64,000 bases of DNA from Artemia franciscana (Eukaryota; Arthropoda; Branchiopoda; Anostraca; Artemiidae), in the NCBI RefSeq assembly GCF_032884065.1, contig NC_088873.1, positions 39,243,577-39,307,576 on the forward strand, in the 5' to 3' direction. Position numbers and translations under genes: made by a program. Positions 54,560 through 64,000 of the stretch are shown piece after piece (position 1 is the stretch's first letter; each line of letters begins with the position of its first letter). The notes under the pieces were generated by a model. That model worked only from the letters and a program-made list of their open reading frames with translations. It was not told the DNA's origin and ran no database searches.

Positions 54560-54840
54560 GATTTATAATAGCCCATATAAAGGATATTGCTCATTTCTCC
54601 GTCCTTCCTATAAATTCCTCCATCAACATTTAGCAAATGACACTTTTGGTGCCATATCTCAAGTGGAAAAGCTGGGGCTAGTGGCCTACCAGGACTTTTT
54701 AGAGTGACGTTTAATTGCTCCTTTGAAAGCTATTGCTCATATCTACGTGATATTTATCAATTCCACCATACGTAAGGGTGATATAGCAGTAAAAACAACA
54801 CTTTTGGTGTCACTTCTGGAATAGAAAACCTTGAAAGTAT
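54560..54840. repeat. Diverged tandem pair of about 160 bp
   Basis: ATTGCTCATTTCTCCGTCC with ACACTTTTGGTGCCATATCT (54586-54662), against ATTGCTCATATCTACGTGA with ACACTTTTGGTGTCACTTCT (54731-54820). Confidence 0.6.
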
Positions 54841-55025
54841 AAAACGATATCATCATTGTAATAATTGGTCCAAAACCCTTACCTTGAGGTTTGCAAGAAC
54901 TCATCCTGTATGTTCCACGTCCAAGCCGCCTTAATAAGCTACGCAATTAAGGTACAAACACCCATGCATCCAATTAGATTATTAAAGGCTTGGCTGGTAG
55001 TACAGTATTGCGTTTGATTCCTACT

Positions 55026-55345
55026 TGGTTTTATTTTAGATTAAATTAAAAAAAAACTATGTTTTTTAACGGAAAGTAAAGAGCGACATTAAAACTTACA
55101 TCAAACAGAAATTACTTTGTATATGAAAGGGGCTGCTTCCTCATCAACGCCCCACTCTTTACGCTAAAGTTTGACTCCTTCTCTTAACTCTACTTTTTAA
55201 CAGTAAAAAACTTTAGCGATAAGAGCGGGGCGTTGATGAGGAAGCAGCCCCTTTCATATACGAAGTAATTTCTGTTCGTTCTAAGTTTTAAGACTAAATT
55301 TGATGAAACTTATATATTTAAAATCAGCATTAGAATGCTGATAGC
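55026..55345. mobile_element. Foldback copy of the compound repeat, middle deleted
   Basis: Arms with AACGGAAAGTAAAGAGCGAC, GGGGCTGCTTCCTCATCAAC and TTTACGCTAAAGTTTGACTC on the left, mirrored to 55290. The sequence then jumps to AAACTTATATATTTAAAATC, found near the far end of the copy at 22749-24437. An internal-deletion derivative of that element. Confidence 0.75.
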
Positions 55346-55363
55346 ATCGCGGTAGCGATGCTA
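55342..55363. other. Perfect hairpin with GGTA loop, example 3
   Basis: TAGCATCGC / GCGATGCTA with loop GGTA. Directly upstream is another dyad, TCAGCATT-AG-AATGCTGA (55324-55341). Confidence 0.6.
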
Positions 55364-55559
55364 GCGACTATTTGATGATCGTTTTCAGATAATTTCACTT
55401 TTTTTTGTAAATGTTATGTATTCATTTTTTTTTAACCATGTCCCGGGAAGGTATTGTCTCTAGCATTTTGATTCAAAAGAGATTAGAGGTCATCCAGTTC
55501 ATGGTTTGCAACAACATTCTTAGTAGATCACTAAGTCCATAGCAAAAACGAATGGCGTG

Positions 55560-55775
55560 ATTTTGTCGAAATCCGGTGAGGGGGGAGGGGTCAAAGCTAG
55601 AGCCAATTTTCTCAAATCAAGTGAAAATGACAGAGAAATCTGAAAAACAAGCCCTATAGTAATAAAAAATGTAAAGATGTACTAAAGAAAACTGACCTTT
55701 TTTCGTGGATGCGGTGAATTATGCAGGCTTATCTTAGTTTTGGCGAAATTTTTAGAGAAACTAAATTTCAAAGTT
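55560..55775 (+). repeat. Dispersed repeat shared with 33533-33760, copy 2
   Basis: GAGCCAATTTTCTCAAATCA, TACTAAAGAAAACTGACC and GAAACTAAATTTCAAAG occur in the same order as in copy 1. Confidence 0.65.
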
Positions 55776-55982
55776 TACAACTAAAGAAATTTTCATATTC
55801 GCAATAATTTCTGTTCGTTCTCCATGTCCGTACAATGATTTCTGTCCGGTTCTTTATCCGTGAAAAATTCCGGTACTTGTTTACTATACGCTAATCACTC
55901 AAGTTTACGATGTTTAAAACTCGAGAACAAACCGGTTTTTTTGTTAGTTTCTTCGTTACTTTAGAAACATATTTGGGCTATA

Positions 55983-56128
55983 TATTTGCACATTAGTGGG
56001 GAGGGGGTGGGTAAAGTATAGCGGGTCTACATGCAAGGTGTCTTAGGTATGATTATTCTGCATATTATGAACTAAGAATTGTTTTCTGACTTCAAACTAT
56101 CCTACCCCCCCCCTTATGCACATATGTA
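55983..56128 (+). mobile_element. Small inverted-repeat element (MITE-like), copy 2
   Basis: Ends TTTGCACATTAG-GGGG and CCCCCTTATGCACATATG are inverted; the inside holds CTACATGCAAGGTGTCTTAG and GAACTAAGAATTGTTTTCTG. It is the reverse complement of the copy at 362-513 and, unlike that copy, keeps both ends. Confidence 0.6.
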
Positions 56129-57232
56129 TTATGTACAAATATACAACACCTAAAACCATCTAACATATATCAATAAAACTAGTGCAAATAAATTAACTGG
56201 TGATATTTCTGTGTTTGCAGGATTACACAAAACTAGTCCTTTACTGAAAACACAAAACAATATAGAAGTTTTGGTATGGTAAATGTAAACCATTTAAGAA
56301 CACTTTCATCAGTACAAAAGTAAAGCATTTCTAGATTGTTACTTTATGTATTTTTCTTTTCGTTTAATTTGGCATCACTTCTGCACATTGAGCTCAGCTC
56401 AAAGATTGATTCTCATTTTGGATCTGAAAAGGACATTTAATGATTTGTCTTCTTTTTTCTGTAGACAAGTTTGAAATGAAGGAACCTTATTAATATTAAG
56501 ACTACAGACTCGCTTTAGAATTTGTACCACAATTTGAAATTCTCTGTTTTTTTTAGACTGGATTTCCAGAGTTCATGTTATGGTTGATATGTTCTTCATT
56601 TCGAGTAATACTAGGTGAAACTAAGATGTTATCTGATAAATCAATCCATTATTTTGTAATTGTTTAATGAATTATTTTGCACCAATTAATTTTGTACTGT
56701 TTAATGAATTTAAACACACTATTTTTATGTCTAAATTTTTAAGATGACTTTAATTGTATACTGAAAGTTACTGATATCACAGCTCCTGTAAGACTATGAA
56801 AAGAGATATAGATTAGTTTGTTGTTGTGAGGCTACGTATTTACTTTTGTCTCCTAAATCAATATTCTTGTTTTTTCTACTTGGATTTATGTTTTCAGTAA
56901 AGCGATAGTTTTCAGTAATCCTACATTAGTACATACATAGGGAAATATCATCAGTTTTATTGATATATGTTAGATAGGCTGGGAAGTAATAATTTTTGTT
57001 CGTTTTAAGTTTCAACTTTGCTCTTTACTTTCCATGAAAAAACTTGGTTTGTTTTTAATTTAATCGGGTACAGGAAGGTGAAACCTAAGACAGTCAAAAC
57101 AATAAAGTAGCCCAAAATCATCTAGGCTAACAAAAAATCAAACATTTTGTGAAAAATTTTCACCTCTTGTTTCGTTTTACAAGAAAAATAGTAAACTCCT
57201 GCATTAAAAATACAGCCTCTGAGGGAGCGATT
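56129..57232. other. AT-rich spacer with a foldback-end scrap
   Basis: 56990-57065 (TTTTTGTTCGTTTTAAGTTT, TTTACTTTCCATGAAAAAAC) is one end of the foldback found at 22749 and 55026. Otherwise nothing recognised. Confidence 0.45.
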
Positions 57233-57698
57233 TTAATAAATAGCTACATCATTCAATCTTGAAAACCCTAAGCGAAATATCATATTTTGCAAGAGCCAAG
57301 CATGAGTTATCGAGTTCGAATTTCTTGCCGCAAATTCTTTGTTGATATCTAAGAATGAAGAATTCTTAACAGTAATTTCGTAGTCAACTTTTTAGTTAAA
57401 TGTTCAAAGGTAACTATAAATTCGAAAAAAAAACGGCAAAACTACTTGTTAGTTAACTAGCTAGCTTGTTAGTTAATAAATAGCTACATCATTCAATCTT
57501 GAAAACCCTAAGCGAAATATCATATTTTGCAAGAGCCAAGCATGAGTTATCGAGTTCGAATTTCTTGCCGCAAATTCTTTGTTGATATCTAAGAATGAAG
57601 AATTCTTAACAGTAATTTCGTAGTCAACTTTTTAGTTAAATGTTCAAAGGTAACTATAAATTCGAAAAAAAACGGCAAAACTACTTGTTAGTTAACTA
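57233..57698. repeat. Near-identical tandem duplication, 240-bp period
   Basis: 57233-57459 and 57473-57698 are identical except for one base in an A run (A9 against A8). The two are joined by a short CTAGCTAGCTTGTTAGTTAA-type linker. Non-coding. Either very recent or an assembly artefact. Confidence 0.95.
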
Positions 57699-58760
57699 AT
57701 GAAGTAAATCAAATAAGGCTTAGGGCAAAGCCCAAAGGTTTGAATGAAGGACCAACAAGTATTTTACTATTACTATCTTTAAGGGCATATCTAAAAAAGG
57801 CTACCAGACTGGAGTCAATTTGGCAAATACATATAATAATATATACAACTCACTTCAATGTCTTTGTAATTATTTGGTCGGTTTTATCGCGTTTTCCTAT
57901 CATTTTTAAGTTGATCAAGATAAGGTCATTGATTGTTTATTCTACTTCAGTAGTTTTTATTTGACAAAGTTGTTGTGCATATTGGTTTGAAATTTTCTTT
58001 TTATTCTCTTTTGATCTTCATTGTTTCCTTTTTTTTAAATTTTTTAGTTTAAATTCGTTCGCTTTTCAGTGTTGTGGACGCCTTGCTGTATACAGGCAAA
58101 ACATTTATTTCATTAATCTTGTTCTTTTTTCTACCTACTGGTTACACACCCATGGTTTTTAAGATTTATGTCATTTGTTTTGAAAAAGAAAATTTAATTT
58201 AAAAATTTTATTTGAATGGGCATTCTTTTTTATTTTCTTTAAGATATTTTTTGGGGGGGAGGGTCTTAAATATTAAAATGTTGAATTTTCAGTTTTGGGG
58301 ACAATCTTTTTTCCCATCCCTTCTTCTGTGCAGTCAAGCATGTGAATTTTTTTTTTTTTTTTTTTTTAATTTAAATTGGTTGCTATTGACAAGGGCTATA
58401 GTTTGGCATTTGTTTTTCTTTTTTTTGTAAAACAGTCACACAGTTTTTACTGTTTATATTTGTAGCTTGTATTGTTGTTCTTTTACATAGTATTAGCAAA
58501 TTTTTCAGAATAAATAAGCTACCAGCAAAGAAAAATTTCAATACTTTCTTGAAATAAAAAAAAAATCTGTCTACTGGATTTTTTCCCTTTTTCGGCTAGC
58601 TCTGTTTCCATTTTTTTTTCTCAATTCAAAGCAATTTCTAAGTAGATTAAGAAAAAACCCTACTCAGTATCACCATAATATCGTGGTTTACTAATCTTCA
58701 GATGTTTCTCTGAGAAATAAAAGCAGCTTCTTTCAAATTCAGAAGTAATGAAAAGCATAC
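57699..58760 (-). other. AT-rich DNA, presumably CHTF8 intron
   Basis: It follows the splice donor of the CHTF8 exon on the - strand. Contains long T runs (58349-58367). I could not find the next exon, which should encode a GxPVL...GHHIL-like segment, here or further left. Confidence 0.4.
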
Positions 58761-58887
58761 ATCTTTGGTATAGTGAAGATCTCCAATATGTTTTCCAGAG
58801 ATTGGTTCATCACTGCGTGAATTGAGATCGCCTTGGAGTTCAATCAAAGCCCATTCTTCAGGATCTTCTTTATCCTTGCAAATTTTG
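58761..58887 (-). CDS. CHTF8: Ctf8 subunit of the Ctf18 clamp loader, internal exon
   Basis: 127 bases on the - strand: one base completing a codon, then 42 codons that include EEWALIELQGDLNSRSDE and GKHIGDLHYTKD. This matches the core of Ctf8 (human AEWVLMELQGEIEAR and GNLLGDLHYT). Ctf8 with Dcc1 binds Ctf18 to form the alternative PCNA loader needed for sister-chromatid cohesion, in the nucleus. The exon is bounded by a CTGCAATTTCAG acceptor and a GTATGC donor; it starts after two bases of a codon and ends in phase 0. Clean splice sites argue for a live gene. The first exon (higher coordinates) and the following ones were not found. Confidence 0.8.
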
Positions 58888-61189
58888 CTGAAATTGCAGA
58901 AAGTTAATAAATACAATAATAATCCATAATTTAAGAACTGCTTAAAATTCCATGAAAATTTCAGAGCCTGAATTTGGGAAAACCATTACGAATTCTATGG
59001 AAAAGAATGTTATTAAATATGAAGGTAGAGGACCAAGGAAGGAGAAAAATGATTACGTTCTGGATAAAGCCTTGTCACTTACAGTAAAATACAATCTCGC
59101 CCACCCCACTTCTAAAAAAAAACATGTTAAAGAGTAGCCAAAATGTAGAGGAATAATGGGCATTTTCGTTTGTTACTGCTGTTCAAAGGTGCAACACAGC
59201 CAAACAAGAGAACCTGCATACATATTTCCTGGGGAGGGGCTAAAATTTGAAAAGCTTATCTTTTTGGTAAGAAAGGTATCATAACTTTTCTGAAAGGTAC
59301 AATTTATACTTTCTATATATTTCTAGTCTCCTAGAGCAATTGAGTCCCTAAGCCCATCCCTATCAGTGTCCTTGCAGTTGAACTCTGAAGAGGAGTGGTG
59401 CTGAATCTTTCACAAGGGCAGAGTTCTTGAAGTAAATTTCATGTCTTAAGGGATTCTCTAAAACATATGCATTGTTTTTTGTTTTTGTCTTTTTATTGTA
59501 GGTCACATGTTTCACTGGGACTTTCTCTTTCTTGCAGAACCAATAATTGCAAACTTGGTTGAAAAATCCCTTGATATTTTTATTTGGATATCGGAATTAC
59601 AAAATGTTTATTTCAAGCTCTGAACAAAGCTGGTCATTTCTTTTTTTTTACAGATTTTTCAATCTTAAAATTATCATAAATCAGTATATTCAGGAGGCCC
59701 ATTAATCATATTTCAAATGATTTTAGTGTAACAAGAAAGTGAGCAGTGTAACAAGATATAACAAGAGAATAAACACATCAAAAGAACAATGGTACAAAAC
59801 CAAACCTTGGAAACCTGGTGTGAGACAAACCTTGGAAAAAAAAAATATGAAACAACAATTTTTATTTTCACAAGAAAACCACAAAATTACATTAAAAAAA
59901 ACAGTAAAGTGAAATATGTAAAAAAAACATAAAGAATAAATAAGGTATAAAGGTAAAACCACTTTTAAAAATTAAAAAATAATAAAATAAGCCAGAGTCA
60001 CTGAATGCAAAATGAATCATTATTGGAAGTTAGATATATGCATAAAACAATCATAATGCTGAGAGAAGGGAGGGGTAAGATCAATAAGTATCTATGATAA
60101 TACACAGATCAGTCTAAATAATACACTGGATAGGGAGCTAAATATGTAGGCTGCCAAAACTGAACTACAATGGAGGGATTGGACTAAAAATAAAAAATAA
60201 AGGAATAATAAAAGAAATAAACAGAGCATAAATTAGAACAGCAAACTATCTTCAATATTTTAGAGATATGCAGCTTAACTAAGTCAATAAAAGTCAAGAG
60301 ATTTTTAGGATATCATATCTATGTTGCTTCCTGAAAGTTTTATTTGCAGGTTTTTATTAATTTTAGACATAAAAAAAAGTAGTTGAACTTAGTGAATGAA
60401 ACTTTCAACAATTATCAGGAATTTATATCTAAGGTGATTTCTGAAAATCTTATTCAGCTTACCACAACATTTTTTAAAGTTATCAAAGAAATTTTATCCA
60501 GAAAGCTATTTTTTACTTTCTCTGTATCTGAAATGTGGTTGTACCTAAGATAATACTATTTGATCTAGCTAAAGTGTAGTAATTTTCAAAATCTAACAAA
60601 GAAAAATGCATCAGCAACTTTCCAAAGTAGTAAAAAGCTGTTAAATAAGAATTTACCAAACATTTCGCTGCTATTTTGCTAAAAGACAAATTGGCTTCCT
60701 ATATTGAGTTTCATGAAATAATTCATAAAATAGCATCACGAATTAACTGATCACTTTAGGCTATCATGAAAGGCATAACTTTCCAAGACTTTGGAATAAG
60801 GAAAGAGCAGAGATATAAGCTTGAAAACACCTTTCCAGAGTGTAATTTATGTCTCATGTCACCTCCCATGAGAGAATTTTTTTTTTGCTGACCCTCATGT
60901 TCCATCCAAATACCTAAGCCTGGTTGAGAGACCTCTCTGGTTATATTTCCATTGGATCAATGTACTTCCATTTATTTTAATGACAATGCTCTCACCTATG
61001 GGCTCTTCATGTCCAATCAATTCTTGAGACAAGATCAAGAGAACAACTTGAGAAATGTAATGCATGGGAGATAATGAACAACCTAGAAAATCAAAACTAA
61101 CGAGACCAATCCAAGCAGCTAAGGCAGTAGGGTCTGAAACAATGATAAACAAAAATAAAGATCAAACAAATATGTAGCAAGAATATTAG
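58888..61189. other. AT-rich DNA, nothing recognised
   Basis: Part may be the first CHTF8 intron or its promoter. The + frame 58952-59137 (KYEGRGPRKEKNDYVLDKAL) is not recognised. No shared repeats seen. Confidence 0.35.
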
Positions 61190-61893
61190 TAAAACCAAAA
61201 TTCAAAAACTAAACTGAAGAACATAAAAATATGCAGTTAAAAGATAAGTGGCAGCAAGAATCACAACAACGCAAAAACAAAAGTGAAGAAGAATAAGTAA
61301 TATTGAGTAACAAGACATGCAACAATGAGGATTAGAACAAATCGAAATGAAGATCAGAGGATTGTATGGTTAGAAGATATATGTCAAAAAGAACAAAGAA
61401 ATGTGTAGTTATAGGATAATCAGCAGCAAAAATGACAAGCAACAGTAGGAATTAGAACATGTCAAAAAATAGAAGTGAAGACCAAACAATTGTAGGGTTA
61501 GCAGACACACAGAAGCAAGTATCTGAAAGTGTAAAAAATTACAGTGAAGAACAAAGAACTGTGCAGTTAGAAGACAGTGAGAATCAGAACAAGTCAAAAA
61601 TGAAAGTGCGTGAAGAAAAAAAAAAATATTATGTTAGAAGAAGAATTCCATTGCAATTTTCTATATGAACAGACTGTGGCAGAAAACCAAGTAAAAATGC
61701 ACAAGGAAGCCATGAACTATGCAAGTAGTACTTACAAGTCACTCGGACCCTTCAACTCTGTATATATTCACTCTGGAATCCTCCATTATCCCACAAGAAA
61801 AGTAGCCAACAAAGATAATTTAATTGGAGGCTGCTACCTGCTTGGTCAAACTGCATTCCTTAAATACCTTAGATTGCATTGTCCAGCAAAATA
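61190..61893 (+). mobile_element. Remnant of an unidentified repetitive open frame
   Basis: From 61190 to 61620, about four diverged units of roughly 110-120 bp share GTGAAGAACAAA, TGTGCAGTTAGAAGA and AATCAGAACAAGTCAAAAA. The last units are open (VQLEDSENQNKSKMKVREEK). They lead into a frame to 61891 reading EEEFHCNFLYEQTVAENQVK and LGPFNSVYIHSGILHYPTRK. This looks like a decayed coding sequence with charged repeats followed by a globular part, probably from a transposon. The family is not recognised. Confidence 0.35.
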
Positions 61894-62440
61894 AGGATTA
61901 AATCCTGAAGAATTGTTGGTTAGTGATGACAATGGTTGAACATCTCAATGGCATCCCACTCAGTTTGCCATGGCTTCAATGACCATTCCACATTAATGGC
62001 TCTTAAAGGCAGCAGCACTGGGGCAGTGACTGCTTCTTGGGTGAGCATCATTATTCCGTTAGTGAAAAAACTATTATACAGTCTAGTGGCAGCTCTCTTC
62101 TGACATAGTTTCTTACTATGCCCCCTAGTTCTGGTTGATTGGTCAATTGAAATGGCTTACTTGACGGAGAGGTAGAATTCAGAAGCTTATGTGTCATAAT
62201 AAATATCACACCTTTTATATCTGTAGACAAGAGTGAGGAGTTTCAGTTTCTTCAGACAGGATGAGTAGTTTAAGCATTTGTATCCATCAATTACTTTTAC
62301 AGCCCATCTCTGAGCTGAGTCTAACTCCTGCTGGTCATCTTTGTTGAGGAGGCTAGCAACACACATGCCAAACTCTAAATTAGGCCTGACACATGCCTTA
62401 TATAACTTAGTCATCACCACATGGTGACCTACTAGTGATT
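61855..62440 (-). mobile_element. LINE 3'-end fragment
   Basis: The - strand frame from 62420 reads KLYKACVRPNLEFGMCVASL, DDQQELDSAQRWAVKVIDGY and LKLLTLVYRYKRCDI, the C-terminal domain of a CR1-type LINE. It continues in broken frames to the block shared with 22255-22560. Confidence 0.8.
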
Positions 62441-63080
62441 GTTCTTATTATAATGCCAAGGGTTTGGAGTGCTTTGGCTACAGCTGTCTGTGTTTGCGTA
62501 GTGAATTTTAATTCTTTATCAACCATGTCCCCCAAGTCTATCTCTCTGCTTCAGACAAGATGATAGTCTGTCTTGATATGTCAATCTCTATCATATGATA
62601 AAGCCATTTCTCATTTTTCTTGTCAAATTAAACTGTTCAACATTTATTTACATTGAATTCAAGCCTCCACAAAGTTGCCCACTGGGAAAGTACCCAAAGG
62701 TCATTCTGCATGGAGGTTCTCTTATTGGGATGTTAACCTCTTCTGATTTCTATGTCTTAGAAATTTTTCTATTTGAATTGTCTCTACCTATTGGAATTTT
62801 GACAAAATAACATTAACCTTAGTTTTTGGTTTCTTTTTCTCTGATTTTGGCTTAGAAAATGTAATTCCTGTTAACTGAGCAGGAATTTAAATTGTATTAT
62901 TTTTTTTTAATTGAAGAATGTGTTTACAGATCTTTGAAACCTCATAAACTGGGATTATGCCTAAAAAAAAGTTGTGAAGGTGGAAATAATCTGCTAGTGC
63001 TTCATTTAAGCAGAATATCTATTTTGCAAGGATTCACTTTTGTAAAACAAAGGTCTTTACATGTCATCAATTGTCAGTGC
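62441..63080. other. Spacer
   Basis: 62441-62700 may continue the LINE on the - strand (diverged reverse transcriptase palm). Nothing firm. Confidence 0.3.
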
Positions 63081-63082
63081 AG

Positions 63083-63255
63083 TCTAGAGGGAGAAGGAGT
63101 GGAGGTAGATAGTTCAAAATAGCCTTTCTTCCTATGACAGTTCTTCTATTTTGAAAGTTAGCCTACTTTAGTCTATAAATCCATCCCTGAAAATTTCATG
63201 TTCCTAGCTTAACCACTTTCCAAGATGGAAAAAGCTGCTTGTCCAGAATTTTACT
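63083..63255. repeat. Diverged end of the long-TIR element
   Basis: TCTAGAGGGAGAAGGAGTGG and ATCCATCCCTGAAAATTTCA, then CCAGAATTTTACT, follow the right terminal repeat of the elements at 13963 and 47681. Confidence 0.6.
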
Positions 63256-63395
63256 AAGAATTGTTTTCTTGACATGATTCCTTATCAATAGCCCTAATTC
63301 TAAATTGTTACCAAGACAATTTTCCCTTGACATGTTTCCTTCTCAACAGTCCCAATTCTAAGCTTAAATCAGGATCTATTGTATGTTGTTTTGGA

Positions 63396-63520
63396 TTAAC
63401 GACGCTTCTTGACTACTAAGGTCCCTGCGTTGGCCCTGCAGTGCATTCCTGCAGCATGATTCAATCTCTGGGTCCTGTATTACCAAGCTAATGTCAAACC
63501 CACTGCACCACCACAGGGCA
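63396..63520 (-). mobile_element. tRNA-derived SINE
   Basis: On the - strand, TGGTGCAGTGG near 63508-63518 fits a polymerase III A box and AGATTGAATC near 63460-63470 a weak B box, about 40 bases apart. They are followed by GCAGGGACCTTAGTAGTCAA, shared with the partial copy at 36190-36265. Confidence 0.6.
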
Positions 63521-64000
63521 AATTAGGATCTCTTTTTAAGCAGTTTTGAGCCTAAGAAATATGAAAAGAACATGCACAAGTGCTTGAAAAGGCCATCCAG
63601 GATTCAAATTTATTTTTTGACTTGATTCAAGAAAATTTTAATTTCCCAACTCAGCTAGCCAACTTTTCAAGACAGCCTTTCATCCTGTATTTTATACTAT
63701 ACCTTTTTAAGAATATCTGCATTTTGAGCCTTTATGGGACCAAGACTGTGTTGTTGTTGTTGTTGATTATTAACGTCTCCTCTAGAATCCAGCTTCTGTT
63801 GAGACGATTTTCCTTGTTCCACACTTTTCTCTTTGTTTCTTGTTGCGGTAATCTGAAACAAACTTCATAATCTCTTTTCTCTCAGTCCTCTTTTTTTTCT
63901 TTTTTTTTATACAATAATACATATATAACACACAACAAGCAAATAAATTCCTGCCCACCCTCTTCAATATTTATTCCCTAATACTAGAACATATCAAAAT
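63521..64000. other. Right flank, nothing recognised
   Basis: The open frames at 63580-63870 and 63782-63967 match nothing known. A TTG repeat lies at 63750-63765. Confidence 0.35.

Noticed and set aside
58212..58430. 72-codon open frame with long Phe run
   Set aside because: Translation of T homopolymers; no motif.

Overview
The window is eukaryotic nuclear DNA from an animal, most likely an arthropod. It is AT-rich, its genes are split by introns of 2-4.5 kb with GT-AG junctions, and most of the sequence is repeats and transposon remains. The most diagnostic gene, the 24-kDa subunit of mitochondrial complex I, reads closest to arthropod versions I know (for example HKVAEIL and [10 protein letters not shown]). 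I suspect a crustacean because of the repeat style, but the species cannot be fixed from the sequence. There is no bacterial operon structure, and most short open frames are chance.

Only two protein genes are supported. (1) NDUFV2 on the + strand, 31212-48856: six exons that join in frame to 230 codons ending in TAA, with an AATAAA signal at 48899. The first exon, carrying the start codon, was not found. (2) One internal exon of CHTF8 (Ctf8, part of the Ctf18 clamp loader) on the - strand, 58761-58887. One intact initiator tRNA-Met lies at 53130-53201, with a decayed tandem duplicate at 53444-53515.

Layout. 0.4-3.7 kb: a small inverted-repeat element, a dead LINE and the 3' end of a second LINE. 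4.4-9.6 kb: two opposed copies of a G-rich tandem-array element (a third copy is at 26.6-28.7 kb) flanking a fragment with a hammerhead-ribozyme-like core. 10.4-13.2 kb: another tandem array, then an LTR-retrotransposon remnant (gag, tRNA-Leu primer site, LTR). 14-17 kb: foldback elements around a LINE scrap. 17.6-19.7 kb: a LINE whose reverse transcriptase has lost its middle. 22.2-24.4 kb: a LINE end and a long compound repeat that starts with a foldback. 31.2-48.9 kb: NDUFV2, its introns filled with LINE ends, a Penelope-like endonuclease, a hAT-type MITE, four tandem arrays and a 230-bp palindrome carrying the hammerhead-like core. 49-58 kb: tRNAs, a GC-rich 375-bp foldback and further repeats. 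58-64 kb: the CHTF8 exon, LINE ends and a SINE.

The observations most worth following are the hammerhead-like cores shared by two elements (one a near-perfect palindrome with 12-bp flanking repeats) together with a Penelope-type endonuclease nearby; three perfect hairpins with different arms but the same GC-GGTA-GC centre; and the three G-rich arrays bounded by matching 10-bp inverted ends.
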